A DNA stretch of 42,824 nt from Verrucomicrobiota bacterium. Its GTDB lineage: Bacteria > Verrucomicrobiota > Verrucomicrobiia > Verrucomicrobiales > Akkermansiaceae. The position numbers and the translations under genes were made by a program. This document shows positions 1-9,252 of this stretch, one piece after another. The DNA lies in assembly GCA_026397725.1 (NCBI GenBank), contig JAPLUI010000314.1, forward strand, positions 1-42,824, given 5' to 3'. Numbering within the stretch: position 1 is the stretch's first letter; every line of letters begins with the position of its first letter. Below the pieces are notes generated by a model that worked only from the letters and a program-made list of their open reading frames with translations, was not told the DNA's origin and did not search any database.

Positions 1-1
1 C

Positions 2-3000
2 AGCGGCTGGAGCTATCCACAATACAGCCCGAACTGGCCCAGTGGCAATGCCTGGCGCGGCGGCACCGATTGGAGCGGACGCACCTATGACATCTGGGCT
101 CCGACCTATCAGACAGTCCCGCCCCGCCAGGTCATGGGCATGGGGCGGCCGCTCGAACCGGGCACTTACTACGTCGGCATCTATAACGACCACGCGACGG
201 CTGCCACGACCTATGCCATCGAGAGTCGCGGCATCGGCACCGGGATGACGCTGCCGGTGACCACCCTGAGTTACGCCGTCGGCAGCAGTGCCACCATCAC
301 CAATCTGGCACCACGCGAGGCGGCATATTTCAAGGTCACCATCCCGGCCAACACCCCGAGCTGGGAACTCACGCTGGCACCTTCCGCCGGTGAAATGATG
401 TTGGCGATGCGGCGCGAAACCATCCCGGATTTCACCACGAGCGATTCCGGTAGTTCTTACGATGCAAACGTCCAATACACCGCCGGCACCAACGGCGACC
501 GCCAGGTGGAAATGCAAAAGGCCGGGCCGGAAAGATATGTGTTGCTGCCGCTCAACGACCAGAACTACCTGACAGCGGGCGACTACTATCTTGCCGTCAT
601 CAGCGAGGGCGTCAATCCGCCTAACGCCTCAACGATCGGCACCGGCACCAGCAGCGGCGTGCTGACCAGCAACGGACCGCTGGTGACGACGAATCTCGGT
701 ACCGCCACTCTCGCCGGAATCACCCAGGCAGTGAGCCTCGATGGCGGCCAGGTCAAAACCTATGTCTTCACCGTGCCACCGGGCACCCTGGCCATGGAGG
801 CCCGGCTCGACAATCGCGTGGGCAACCCGGTCATGAGCCTGATCAGCGGCAGCCGCAGCCCGCAGCCCGGTGACACCACCAATAGCTACAATTACTACGG
901 CTATAATGGCGGGCAATACTCGGTGCCGAGCGGCGGCGTCGCACGCATCACGCATGCCAGCATCATCACCATCACCAATCCGCCCGCCGGCACCTTCAGT
1001 CTGACCTTGCGGGCCGAGCAAGTCAGCAGCGCCTGGCCGAACTCCACCGCCGATCTGACCATCCGCCTGAAGCCGCGGGTGCCGCTCAATTTCGCGGCGG
1101 CGCTCAATGGCAACGGGTTCACCCATACCGACACCCGCCAAATGATCGACACGGAAAAAACCTTCTATGAGGTGGCGGTGCCGACCACCGTCGCCGAACA
1201 ACCGGTCATCGGCTGGTTGCTCAAGGTGAACCGGCTGCAAGGCGGCACCACGATGCGCATCTACAAGACCTGGGGCAGCCCGAGTTCCGGCATCACCGTT
1301 TCCAACAACACCGCGTTGATCGTGCCGCCGTTCTTCACTCCCGGCGACACCTGGTTCGTCGAAGTGCAGGCCACCGGCCTCACCAACTACACCATCACCA
1401 GTCAGGAAGTCAGCCTCGCGCGACCCGCCTGGCCGATGCCGGCCGGCCATAACACCACCTTCGGAGACAGCGGCACCGACGGCGCGGGTAATCCGCTGCC
1501 GGGGGACCGGGGGGTCGATATTGGCCAGGACGATTGGCAATTTTATGCCATCGATGTGCCCGTCGGCAATGCCGGGCTGCTGCGCACCGAACTGCAGGCG
1601 ATCAACGGCAATCCCAACCTCTACATCCGCGAAGACGGTGTGCCCACCACCGATCACAATGCCAATGGCAACAGTGGCGCGTCGCTGGTACACCGCTCGC
1701 TCACCAGCACCGCCAGCGAATATGGCAACTGGGTGCCGCTGGATGGTCGCCTCCAAAACCAACTGCGGAGCGGCCGATGGTATCTTGGCGTGAAGGCCAC
1801 GGGCGGCACCAATGCCCGTTACCGGCTCCTCGTGGCAACCGGCCAGGTCACCGACCTCGCGCTCGACGGGGCCGCGGTGACCAACCAAATCCTGGTGGGC
1901 CGCGATTGGCGCTACTATCGTTTCGCCGTGCCCATGGACGCGCCTAACAACTGGAACCTGACCTTCAGCCAGCAGGTCGGGGACGTGGTGATGTTTCTGC
2001 GCGACACCCTCGCGCCGGGCAATGCGGCCGACGGGCTGGAGTCATCCGACAATGGTCTCGGCTATACCTACAACCTGCGGACCTGGTATGGCGACAGCAA
2101 GAACCAAGGCCCCTACAGCAATGTGGGTCATGATGCGGCAGGCACTTATACCTTCAACACGCCGTCGTTGCGCCCCGGTCACACCTATTACGTGGGCTTC
2201 AAGGCGAACAGCGACGCGACCTTCTCGTTCAGCACCGCGGTCACCGGCGGGACGATCGGAATCCTGCCGCTGTTGGATTACTACACCGGCACGCTGAACC
2301 TGTCGATTCCGGCTAACAGCTCCGTGGTCTATCGGATTCCCGTGCCCTCGGAAGCCACCCGCATGAAGTGGAGTGCCACGCATCCGGCGAGCGTCCAACT
2401 GCGCTTGGAACAAGGCACTTTGCCGGGCACCACCGGCACCCAGCACTGGACCAGCGGCACCAGCGCGAACGTGGCCTTCAACCAGGCGCTCGGTCTAACT
2501 ACCTGGCCGTGGTTGCCGAGCCAGAGTTACTACCTGCGGGCGGTGAATACCTCGGCGTCCTCGCAAACCCTGGTGCTGACCATGGCCGGCAAGAACGCCG
2601 GCACCGAGGACGAGGATGCGGACGGCCTGCCGGATGCCTGGGAGTTGACTTATTTCCCTTCCATCTACAGCTATAACGGCGCGGCGGATCCTGACAACGA
2701 CGGCGTGACCAATGCCGTGGAATTCACCGACGGCACCAACCCGAGCGTCACTGCGTCGGCCAAGTATTTCCTCAACGTCACCGCGCCGCACGGCACCGTG
2801 ATCGCCACGCCCACGTTGGTGAAATACGACCGCGGGAGCATCGTCACTCTAACTCACACGGCGGAGGCCGGCTACGGTTTCCTCGGCTGGCACTTGCTGG
2901 GCAACTACGGCGACCAGTTCGCGCTGCGGGCCACCGGCACCCTCACCATTCCGGTTGCCGGCACCTATACCTTCGGGGTGAACTCCGATGAAGGTTGCCG

Positions 3001-4900
3001 CCTCAGCGTCAACGGCACCGCCGTCATCACCGACGATGCCACGCACAGTCCGGCGGATCATTTCGGCCAAGTGGCGTTGGCGGCCGGGACTTTCCCGCTG
3101 GAGTTGCTATATTTCGAGCGCACCAGTGGCGAGGAGGTGGAACTGTTCGCCGCCGCAGGTGCCCATGCAACCTATAACAGCAGCTTCCGCCTGCTAGGCG
3201 ACACCGCCGGTGGCGGCCTGTTGGTCGAAACCCTCTCCGGTGGCAGCACGGTGCCCGGTTTCACCGTCCAACAGGTGCTCGCGGTCAATGGGGACATAAG
3301 CACGCTGGCCCGGGCCACCGACCTGTTCGGCGGCGTGGTCTATCCGCAACGGGCCACCGCGACCCTCATCGCGCCCAGCGTCAACTTCCTGGGCAGCGGC
3401 TCGGCGGACGGCCACTTTGGCGGCAACGCGAACTTCCCGCTCCAACAGCCGCTGGCCGCCACGCCCGCCGACCTCACGATGCTGGGTGACTACAGCCTGA
3501 CCGCGCTGGCGAGCATTCCCCTGTCGCTGGCGGTGGATAACACCGTGCAGACGTGGAGCACCGCCGATACCGCACCCTGGTTGGGAGAAAACACCGCGCT
3601 GGCCTTCGACGCCACGGATGACGCGGTCAGCGGCCCGATCACCCATAACCAAGCGTCCACCCTGACGACCACTGTCGTCGGGCCGGGCACGCTGACTTTC
3701 CGCTGGAAGGTTTCCTCGGAACTCAACGGCGACTACCTGCAACTCCTCCTGAACACCACCATGCAACAACAAATCAGCGGCAATCAGGCCTGGGCCTTGG
3801 TCACCTACAGTGTGCCGGTCGGACCGCAGACCTTGCGCTGGCGCTACACCAAGAATGCCTCCGTTAGTTCCGGCTCGGATCAAGGCTGGGTGGACCAAAT
3901 CAATTTCGCGCAAACCCGTTACACTCTAACGACTGTGGCGCCCGGCGGCAGCATCACGGTCAGTCCGTTGCAGGCGGATTACGAATACGGGCAAGTGCTC
4001 ACCCTCACTGCGGTTCCCGCCGGCAGCGATTCGTTCATCGGATGGAGCGGCGCCCTGAGCGGAACCACCAATCCCGCCACGCTCACCATGGACGCCAACA
4101 AGACGGTCACCGCTAGTTTCGGCATCTCCCTCGCCACGGCGCTCGACACTTCCGGCCTGACCTGGTCCAGCGGCGGCGCTGGGAATTGGTACGGCCAAAC
4201 CACGACCACCCACGACGGCGTGGACGCCGCGCAGAGCGGCGCGATCGGCAACAGCGCGGAGACCTGGATGCAAACCTCGGTGAGTGGTCCCGGCAACCTG
4301 AGCTTCTGGTGGAAGGTGTCCTCACAGGCCAACAACGATTGGCTGGAGTTCTATCTGGACGGCACGCTGCAGAGCGGACGGATCAGCGGCAACGTCGATT
4401 GGGCGCAGAAATCCCTCGTCCTGACAGCGGGTGCCCACCAGTTGCGGTGGCGCTACAGCAAGAACGCCAGCGCCACCGGCGGCTCCGATGCCGGGTGGGT
4501 CGATCAGGTCCAGTGGACGCCCAGCGGCGGCTATCCGGCCTGGATCGCCGGCTATCCGGCGCTCGCCGGGGCCAGCGCCCTGCCGGATGCGGATCCGGAT
4601 TTCGATGGCCACGACAATCTCGCCGAATACGCCCTCGGCGGCATCCCCAACCAAGCCCTGCGCCTGCCCAATCCGGTGGTCACCACCGACGCCTTCGGCC
4701 GCCTGGTCCTGACCCTGACCAAACCATCCGGCTATGACATTTCCGACCTCACCTACACCGTCGAAGGCAGCAGCGATCTAAGCACTTGGAATACCACCAA
4801 CCTGACCATCGTCACCAGCAACGCCACGACGCTGGTGGTGCGCGACGACACCCCCGGCGCGGCGCGGCGCTTCCTGCGCCTCAGAATGTCGCTGCCGTAG
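2..4900 (+). CDS. Giant secreted modular repeat protein, C-terminal 1632 residues (5' end outside window)
   Basis: The reading frame is open from base 2, so the gene starts upstream of the window. The visible part opens with several beta-rich units resembling bacterial pre-peptidase C-terminal (PPC) domains, with recurring 'W/Y-Y-x-F-x-V-P' and 'YYVGxxA' patterns (about residues 1-860). Next come an acidic calcium-loop type segment (DEDADGLPDAWE, DPDNDGVTNAVE; about 868-918), a PA14-like domain (about 973-1055, with GTYTFGVNSDEGCRLSVNG), a MAM-like beta unit (about 1177-1304), an InlB-like 'GSITVSP...FIGWSGAL' repeat (about 1305-1372), a second copy of the MAM-like unit (1376-1507) and a C-terminal domain with DPDFDGHDNLAEYALGG common in verrucomicrobial surface proteins. 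It is probably exported and adhesive or carbohydrate-binding. No catalytic motif is seen, and there is no PEP-CTERM tail. Confidence 0.85.
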   Translation, partial: SGWSYPQYSPNWPSGNAWRGGTDWSGRTYDIWAPTYQTVPPRQVMGMGRPLEPGTYYVGIYNDHATAATTYAIESRGIGTGMTLPVTTLSYAVGSSATITNLAPREAAYFKVTIPANTPSWELTLAPSAGEMMLAMRRETIPDFTTSDSGSSYDANVQYTAGTNGDRQVEMQKAGPERYVLLPLNDQNYLTAGDYYLAVISEGVNPPNASTIGTGTSSGVLTSNGPLVTTNLGTATLAGITQAVSLDGGQVKTYVFTVPPGTLAMEARLDNRVGNPVMSLISGSRSPQPGDTTNSYNYYGYNGGQYSVPSGGVARITHASIITITNPPAGTFSLTLRAEQVSSAWPNSTADLTIRLKPRVPLNFAAALNGNGFTHTDTRQMIDTEKTFYEVAVPTTVAEQPVIGWLLKVNRLQGGTTMRIYKTWGSPSSGITVSNNTALIVPPFFTPGDTWFVEVQATGLTNYTITSQEVSLARPAWPMPAGHNTTFGDSGTDGAGNPLPGDRGVDIGQDDWQFYAIDVPVGNAGLLRTELQAINGNPNLYIREDGVPTTDHNANGNSGASLVHRSLTSTASEYGNWVPLDGRLQNQLRSGRWYLGVKATGGTNARYRLLVATGQVTDLALDGAAVTNQILVGRDWRYYRFAVPMDAPNNWNLTFSQQVGDVVMFLRDTLAPGNAADGLESSDNGLGYTYNLRTWYGDSKNQGPYSNVGHDAAGTYTFNTPSLRPGHTYYVGFKANSDATFSFSTAVTGGTIGILPLLDYYTGTLNLSIPANSSVVYRIPVPSEATRMKWSATHPASVQLRLEQGTLPGTTGTQHWTSGTSANVAFNQALGLTTWPWLPSQSYYLRAVNTSASSQTLVLTMAGKNAGTEDEDADGLPDAWELTYFPSIYSYNGAADPDNDGVTNAVEFTDGTNPSVTASAKYFLNVTAPHGTVIATPTLVKYDRGSIVTLTHTAEAGYGFLGWHLLGNYGDQFALRATGTLTIPVAGTYTFGVNSDEGCRLSVNGTAVITDDATHSPADHFGQVALAAGTFPLELLYFERTSGEEVELFAAAGAHATYNSSFRLLGDTAGGGLLVETLSGGSTVPGFTVQQVLAVNGDISTLARATDLFGGVVYPQRATATLIAPSVNFLGSGSADGHFGGNANFPLQQPLAATPADLTMLGDYSLTALASIPLSLAVDNTVQTWSTADTAPWLGENTALAFDATDDAVSGPITHNQASTLTTTVVGPGTLTFRWKVSSELNGDYLQLLLNTTMQQQISGNQAWALVTYSVPVGPQTLRWRYTKNASVSSGSDQGWVDQINFAQTRYTLTTVAPGGSITVSPLQADYEYGQVLTLTAVPAGSDSFIGWSGALSGTTNPATLTMDANKTVTASFGISLATALDTSGLTWSSGGAGNWYGQTTTTHDGVDAAQSGAIGNSAETWMQTSVSGPGNLSFWWKVSSQANNDWLEFYLDGTLQSGRISGNVDWAQKSLVLTAGAHQLRWRYSKNASATGGSDAGWVDQVQWTPSGGYPAWIAGYPALAGASALPDADPDFDGHDNLAEYALGGIPNQALRLPNPVVTTDAFGRLVLTLTKPSGYDISDLTYTVEGSSDLSTWNTTNLTIVTSNATTLVVRDDTPGAARRFLRLRMSLP

Positions 4901-5016
4901 CCAGACCCAAGCCGGCACAGGATCGTGTTCGGGGAACCACATGAGCCCTGTGGATCCGATCCGGGCAGCATGCCCGGACCACGGTGGAGCGGGCAGCAGT
5001 CCGGACCAGTGTTGGA

Positions 5017-5033
5017 GCGGGCATGTTGCCCGC
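5017..5033. repeat. Small GC-rich hairpin, GCGGGCA-TGT-TGCCCGC
   Basis: A perfect 7-bp stem with a 3-nt loop lies downstream of the giant surface-protein gene. A related GGAGCGGGCA string precedes it at about 4986-4995. This has the look of a dispersed palindromic (REP-like) unit and could also act as a terminator for the plus-strand gene. Confidence 0.5.
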
Positions 5034-5101
5034 CGGCAAGTTGTGCCTGAGATCACGTGTTTCCCCCGAGGCCAGGAGGTCTGCGAGCGAGCGCAAAGGA
5101 A

Positions 5102-5129
5102 GAGGGCGGGTCTTTACAGACACGCCCTC
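5102..5129. terminator. Candidate bidirectional terminator hairpin between convergent genes
   Basis: Arms GAGGGCG/CGCCCTC are followed by an inner GTCT/AGAC stem (one G/A mismatch between them) and a TTAC loop. The hairpin lies between the convergent genes ending at 4900 (+) and 5171 (-), which is where a shared terminator is expected. There is no clear T-tract. Confidence 0.5.
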
Positions 5130-5170
5130 GTTGAGAAGTCACGCTTGCCGCAGCCAGCATGACTAACGGC

Positions 5171-5860
5171 TTACTTCGCCCGCCGGCGCCGGAGGAGTCC
5201 CAGGCCGCCAAGTGCCAGGGCTGTAAACGTCGCGGGTTCCGGCACGCTTATCACGCTGAGGTTATCGTAATAAACCGGGCCCACGTTACCTGCGTATAGG
5301 TCCATGGCTTGGAGTTCGTTCAGGCCGCCACTCTGCCAGGCACCGGATCGAAGAAGCTGATTGTTGTAGTATTCGTTCACCGTGTTGTTGGCGAGATCGA
5401 TATCGCACCGCAACTCCGTCCAATCACCCTTCACCATGGGCAACGTGGAGCCAGCGGACCTCACCACTTCAAGGTCCATATCACATTCCATCTGGGTACT
5501 CCAACTCTTGGCACCGGGGTCGTCGTTATACTGGTTCATCAGGATGAAGTAACTGACGCCGCTGGAAATGGTCGGGATGTACTGCATGATGCTGATGCTC
5601 CACTGTCCGCCGGAAACTCCGGAAAAGGTGCGGACCAGGTCGGAAGCACCGGTGATGTTCACCGTTTGGGTGCCGCTGTAGGCGTAGGCGTCGGAAACGA
5701 GCGCACCCGCTGTCGGGCTGTTGTCCCAGCCTTTCCAACTGCCCTGACCATGCAGGTCGGAGCCAAGAGCGTAGCTTTCAAAGTTATCGGTAATGGCAGC
5801 ATGGGCACACAAGGTCATCGCCATTGCCAGCGGCAAGCCAAGGAAGAGTCTGATTTTCAT
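5171..5860 (-). CDS. PEP-CTERM sorting domain protein (LamG/jellyroll-like)
   Basis: This 229-residue exported protein starts at MKIRLFLGLPLAMAM. I prefer this start over an upstream ATG because it places a clean signal peptide (cut near AHA-AITDNFE) at the N-terminus. The body 'ITDNFESYALGSDLHGQGSWKGWD...' with later 'YYDNLSV' is typical of secreted concanavalin-like jellyroll domains that begin with 'DNFE(S/T)Y'. The C-terminus has a complete PEP-CTERM signal: VPEPAT, a hydrophobic stretch and RRRRAK. In this family the tail is processed by an exosortase and the protein ends up at the surface or in extracellular matrix. No exosortase lies in the window. It is monocistronic and convergent with the giant upstream gene. 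Confidence 0.85.
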   Translation of the reverse strand: MKIRLFLGLPLAMAMTLCAHAAITDNFESYALGSDLHGQGSWKGWDNSPTAGALVSDAYAYSGTQTVNITGASDLVRTFSGVSGGQWSISIMQYIPTISSGVSYFILMNQYNDDPGAKSWSTQMECDMDLEVVRSAGSTLPMVKGDWTELRCDIDLANNTVNEYYNNQLLRSGAWQSGGLNELQAMDLYAGNVGPVYYDNLSVISVPEPATFTALALGGLGLLRRRRAK

Positions 5861-6124
5861 GGTCGGGTATCGATGTTTGGAGTTCTTGATCACGCCTTCG
5901 CGGCACAGTGCAAGGGACACCAATCCCGCGCACGCGGGGCATGGTGCTCAAATCCGACCCCCAAGTCAAGGATTATTTCGCGGCAACCGGATTTTTTTTC
6001 GCGGGGCGGCCGGACTTTGGCTTGACCAGCGGAACAGCCCGCAAGAAACCCGGTCCCCTCGCCGTTATACAACCTGCGAGGCCCGAGGCCCATTCACATC
6101 CCCAACCGAACCGAACATCACATC

Positions 6125-7462
6125 ATGCAAGCAGCAAGCACCACCAACCGCCGCAGTATCCTGAAACTCCTGGCCGCCTCGACGGCCGGCCCCCTCATCC
6201 TCCCGCACCGCATGTTCGGCGCGGACGCGCCATCTAACAAGATCACCATGGGCTGCATCGGCGTCGGCTGGCAGGGTGGCGAAAACCTCCAGTCCTTTCT
6301 CGGCCAGGGCGACTGCCGGGTGGTGGCCATCTGCGACGTGGACGCCAGCCACCTCGACGAGGCGGTCAACAAGGTCAATGGCCAGTACAACGACAAGGAC
6401 TGCAAGGGCTACAAGGACTTCGAGGAGTTGCTGGCCCGCAAGGACATCGATACGGTGTGCATTTGCACCCCGGACCACTGGCACTCGATTCCGGCCATCG
6501 CCGCCGCCACCGCGGGCAAGGACATTTTCTGTGAGAAACCGCTCTCGCACACCCTCGCCGAGGGGATCGCCATGGTGGCTGCCGTGCAGAAAAACAAGCG
6601 CATCTGGCAGACCGGATCGTGGCAGCGCGCCCAGGCCTCGTTCCGTTGGGCCGCCGAGCTGGTCCAAAACGGCTACCTCGGCAAGGTCACCCGCGTCGAG
6701 GTCGGCCTGCCTTCCGGCCACTCGGATTTTGAAGGCAGCGGCAAGGACAAGCCCAACGGTCCGGCACCCGCCGGGGTGGACTACGAACGTTGGATCGGCC
6801 CCTCGCAGATGATGCCCTTCAATCCCTGCCGTTTCCACAAGAACTGGCGCTGGAATTACAACACCGGCGGCGGCCAACTCATGGATTGGATCGGCCACCA
6901 TTGCGACATCGCGCATTGGGGCCTGGCCAGCCCGGAGTTCGGTTGCGGCCCGGATGACGCGGTCGGTCCGCTCGAAGTGTCGGCCACCGCCGAGTTCCCG
7001 GCCAAGGACGAGGTCTGGAACACCGCCACCAAATACCGCGTCGAATGCAAGTATCCTAACAACATCGAGGTCGTCATCGCCGGCGGCTACGATGAGATCC
7101 AGGGCGGGGCCAAATGGATCGGCCCCAATGGTTGGGTTCGCGTGGACCGGGGTACGCTCGGAGCGTCCAACCGGGAGTGGATCCGCGAGATCCAAAAACT
7201 CGACAAGGCGGGCAGCCTCAAGGTGCCCCTCTACAACAGCCCGGGCCACCACCGCGAATTCCTCGATTCCGTCAAGTCGCGCAAGCGCACGCTCACCCCG
7301 GTCGAAATCGCCCATCGCTCGCAGACGCCCGGCCATCTCGGCTTCATCGCCTCGGTCGTCGGCCGCAAATTGAAGTGGGATGCCGTCAAGCAGGAGATTG
7401 TCGGCGACGCGGAGGCCAGCAAGTTGCTCGCCAAGAAAATGCGTGCTCCCTGGCATCTTTGA
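6125..7462 (+). CDS. Tat-exported Gfo/Idh/MocA family oxidoreductase
   Basis: A 445-residue NAD(P)-dependent sugar or cyclitol dehydrogenase-like protein. The N-terminus carries a twin-arginine signal (TTNRRSILKLLAAS, RR at 9-10), as in many verrucomicrobial and planctomycete family members that fold in the cytoplasm and are exported. The Rossmann glycine motif appears as CIGVGWQGG near residue 42. The family signature CEKPLSHT follows at about 138, and a DWIGHHCDIAHWG segment near 255 supplies the Asp/His pair usual in the catalytic site. Length and domain order are normal. The substrate cannot be read from sequence; a role in processing sugars released by surface hydrolases is inference. 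The 264-bp upstream region has no obvious promoter, and a strong hairpin follows the stop. Confidence 0.9.
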   Translation: MQAASTTNRRSILKLLAASTAGPLILPHRMFGADAPSNKITMGCIGVGWQGGENLQSFLGQGDCRVVAICDVDASHLDEAVNKVNGQYNDKDCKGYKDFEELLARKDIDTVCICTPDHWHSIPAIAAATAGKDIFCEKPLSHTLAEGIAMVAAVQKNKRIWQTGSWQRAQASFRWAAELVQNGYLGKVTRVEVGLPSGHSDFEGSGKDKPNGPAPAGVDYERWIGPSQMMPFNPCRFHKNWRWNYNTGGGQLMDWIGHHCDIAHWGLASPEFGCGPDDAVGPLEVSATAEFPAKDEVWNTATKYRVECKYPNNIEVVIAGGYDEIQGGAKWIGPNGWVRVDRGTLGASNREWIREIQKLDKAGSLKVPLYNSPGHHREFLDSVKSRKRTLTPVEIAHRSQTPGHLGFIASVVGRKLKWDAVKQEIVGDAEASKLLAKKMRAPWHL

Positions 7463-7470
7463 GTTGCCCC

Positions 7471-7511
7471 CCAAGCGCCAGCCAGCGTCGCTGTGTTGGG
7501 CTGGCGCTTGG
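7471..7511 (+). terminator. Strong hairpin after the oxidoreductase gene
   Basis: A perfect 13-bp stem (CCAAGCGCCAGCC / GGCTGGCGCTTGG) with a 15-nt loop begins 8 nt after the stop at 7462. The position suggests a transcription terminator. A T-tract is missing, so an mRNA 3'-end stabilising hairpin is the alternative. Confidence 0.6.
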
Positions 7512-7550
7512 CCGGTAAGCCCCGGTAAAACATTCACGCGCCGCCTCGTC

Positions 7551-7730
7551 GGGGTTACGGTTCCTGATCTCGGTGCCGACGTGGTGCTTGAACGCCACTG
7601 CGGCCCCATGTTGCTGGAACTCAAGGCCCGCCCCGGTCCCGGTATCCGGTTGGCCAACCGCGCCCCGCTCCTGCCACGGCTCCGGCTGATCGAGACGCCC
7701 ACGCGTCTGGCTCAAACCAAGACCCGATGA
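7551..7730 (+). pseudogene. Remnant of an ATP-grasp alpha-L-glutamate ligase-like gene (C-terminus only)
   Basis: The frame ending at 7730 encodes a segment resembling the last ~50 residues of RimK-related alpha-L-glutamate ligase-like proteins: ADVVLERHCGPMLLELKARPG followed by IRLANRAPLLPRLRLIE. In intact ATP-grasp ligases of this family the metal-binding motif is ELNARPG; here the Asn is Lys. No upstream catalytic core is present, because the frame runs back into the oxidoreductase terminator region. This is therefore a decayed C-terminal fragment. Recognition is by motif only. Confidence 0.55.
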
Positions 7731-7927
7731 CCAGATCCGTTTTGCCAAAGATCATTTTGGCAGGTTAGCCTTGAGGCTGCGGAATTGTCGAATTGTCGCA
7801 CGCTTGGCAATATCCGCTTGACGCCGGGGGATTGAAAGCCATGTTTACCGGCAACCCGTTCCACCCCTTCAACGCAACAGCACGCTCACCGGGCCGCCAT
7901 TCGAATCATCATTCAACCATCGATCCC

Positions 7928-8587
7928 ATGAATCTCATCAAACAACTTGGCCGCGTTGCCACCGCCGCCAGCACCCTCGCCCTTGCCGCATGCTCCACCG
8001 GAGGCAAATCACCCTCGGGCTTCCTCGCCAACTACAAGCAGTTGGACGCCGGCTACGGCACTGCCGATGCGGTTTCCAGCTATGTGAAGCCGGCTGCCGA
8101 CCTCAGGAAATACGACAGCGTGATCATCGATCCGGTGACCACCGTGGTCGCCTCGCCGGGAATCAGCTTCGCGGTGACAGACCAACTGGCCGCCTATCTG
8201 GGCGACTCGCTGCGCCGCCAAACCACCGGCGAATTGAAGGTCGTCAGCATGCCGGGCCCTAGCACCCTGCGGATTCGCACGGCCCTGACCGATGTGATTG
8301 AAGACCGCAAGGTCGGCCGCGCGGTGACCACGGTGCATGCGGGTGCCCGTGCCAGATTGTCCGGCAACCTGGGTTCTGCCACCATCGCGACCTTCGTCTC
8401 AAATGTTTCATTTGAAGGGGAAATCCTCGATTCCGTGACCGGCGAGCGGCTGCTCGCCATCACCGATCACCGGCTCGCTGTCAAGCGTGAGGTGACCCCG
8501 GCAACCGCCTGGACTACAATCCGCAGCAGGACGCAGGCGGGGGCCGACAGGCTCCATGGACGCTTCAATACCCTCCGCGCCCGCTGA
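7928..8587 (+). CDS. DUF3313-type outer-membrane or periplasmic lipoprotein
   Basis: A 219-residue lipoprotein. The ATG at 7928 is preferred over an upstream in-frame ATG because it gives a proper lipoprotein signal (MNLIKQLGRVATAASTLALA, then lipobox LAAC with Cys about residue 21). The mature part begins SGFLANYKQLDAG and continues YDSVIIDPVTT and MPGPSTLRIRTALTDV, the conserved pattern of the DUF3313 family. These are small secreted lipoproteins of unknown role, often encoded alone. Nothing nearby suggests an operon; the downstream 665 bp is a repeat-rich spacer. Confidence 0.8.
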   Translation: MNLIKQLGRVATAASTLALAACSTGGKSPSGFLANYKQLDAGYGTADAVSSYVKPAADLRKYDSVIIDPVTTVVASPGISFAVTDQLAAYLGDSLRRQTTGELKVVSMPGPSTLRIRTALTDVIEDRKVGRAVTTVHAGARARLSGNLGSATIATFVSNVSFEGEILDSVTGERLLAITDHRLAVKREVTPATAWTTIRSRTQAGADRLHGRFNTLRAR

Positions 8588-8695
8588 GAAAACATCCTTG
8601 CGGCCCATAGGCGCCGGACTCTCATGGTTCTGCACGGTGTCCGTGCCGGGGCAGTGGTCGATGCGGAAGGCCGGTGGTTTGTGGGGTGAAGTTGC

Positions 8696-8711
8696 GGAGC
8701 CCCCGGGCTCC
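8696..8711. repeat. Palindrome GGAGCCC-CC-GGGCTCC
   Basis: A perfect 7-bp inverted repeat about 110 bp after the lipoprotein gene. It may be a terminator or part of the dispersed-repeat cluster that follows. Confidence 0.35.
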
Positions 8712-8769
8712 TTGCGGATACCCGGGCTCGGCAAGCTGATGATGAGGCATAATGGTGGCAGAGTTCACG

Positions 8770-8822
8770 GGCAGTGCAGGTATGGAGTGCGGTGGGAAGC
8801 GCAGCGCCACACCGCTTTGGCT
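8770..8822 (+). repeat. Dispersed palindromic repeat, copy 1 ('ECGGKRSATPLW' type)
   Basis: A 53-bp unit containing GGAGTGCGGTGGGAAGCGCA and then the inverted half AGCGCCACACCGCTTTGGCT. It is nearly identical (one difference) to 9056-9108 and is present inverted at 8994-9037. When read as protein it gives the meaningless peptide ECGGKRSATPLW. A more degenerate relative lies near 22019-22053. It fills part of the gene-free stretch 8588-9252. Confidence 0.7.
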
Positions 8823-8993
8823 ATGTCACTGCACGTACTCTGTCAAACCGAGGGTCCGGTCCGTCATCAAGCATAAGAATGGACGTGGCTGTGAGAATTC
8901 TTTGTCTTACTTGATCATTGAATGTTGGAAGTTGAATGTTGAATGTTGAAATCTTCGGCGTGAAGCATGGTGTAGCCGCAGCTCTCCCGGTTC

Positions 8994-9037
8994 AGCCAAA
9001 GCGGTGTGGCGGGCTGCGCCCTTCCCACCGCACTCCA
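8994..9037 (-). repeat. Dispersed palindromic repeat, inverted copy
   Basis: The reverse-complement relative of the 53-bp unit at 8770 and 9056 (AGCCAAAGCGGTGTGGC ... CCACCGCACTCCA). With the copy at 9056-9108 it can form a long imperfect stem. The short run GAATGTTGGAAGTTGAA at about 8921-8938 just before it also recurs inverted at about 22100-22117. Confidence 0.65.
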
Positions 9038-9055
9038 GACTTTGGCTCGCGCATG

Positions 9056-9108
9056 GGCAGTACAGGTATGGAGTGCGGTGGGAAGCGCAGCGCCACACCG
9101 CTTTGGCT
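9056..9108 (+). repeat. Dispersed palindromic repeat, copy 2
   Basis: Matches 8770-8822 at all but one position over 53 bp and is in the same orientation. It ends about 145 bp before the start of the lipoprotein gene at 9253. Confidence 0.7.
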
Positions 9109-9252
9109 GAATCCCGGTGGCCGCCGCGGCCGAACCATGGTCCGGTCCGTCACCATGATCCGGCAGGGCCGCCACGGCGCGAACTCCCGTCTCGTTGCAT
9201 TGCCACTGCATTTACGCTTGTCGGTGCTGCCATCCTGCCTTACTTCACGCGC

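Noticed and set aside
629..1888. 419-codon minus-strand frame opposite the giant surface protein
   Set aside because: Composition (runs of Gly/Ala/Arg/Val/His) and lack of any domain fit an antisense shadow of GC-rich coding sequence.
6065..7702. 545-codon minus-strand frame opposite the oxidoreductase
   Set aside because: It is antisense to a well-supported gene with full family motifs and runs through its terminator hairpin.
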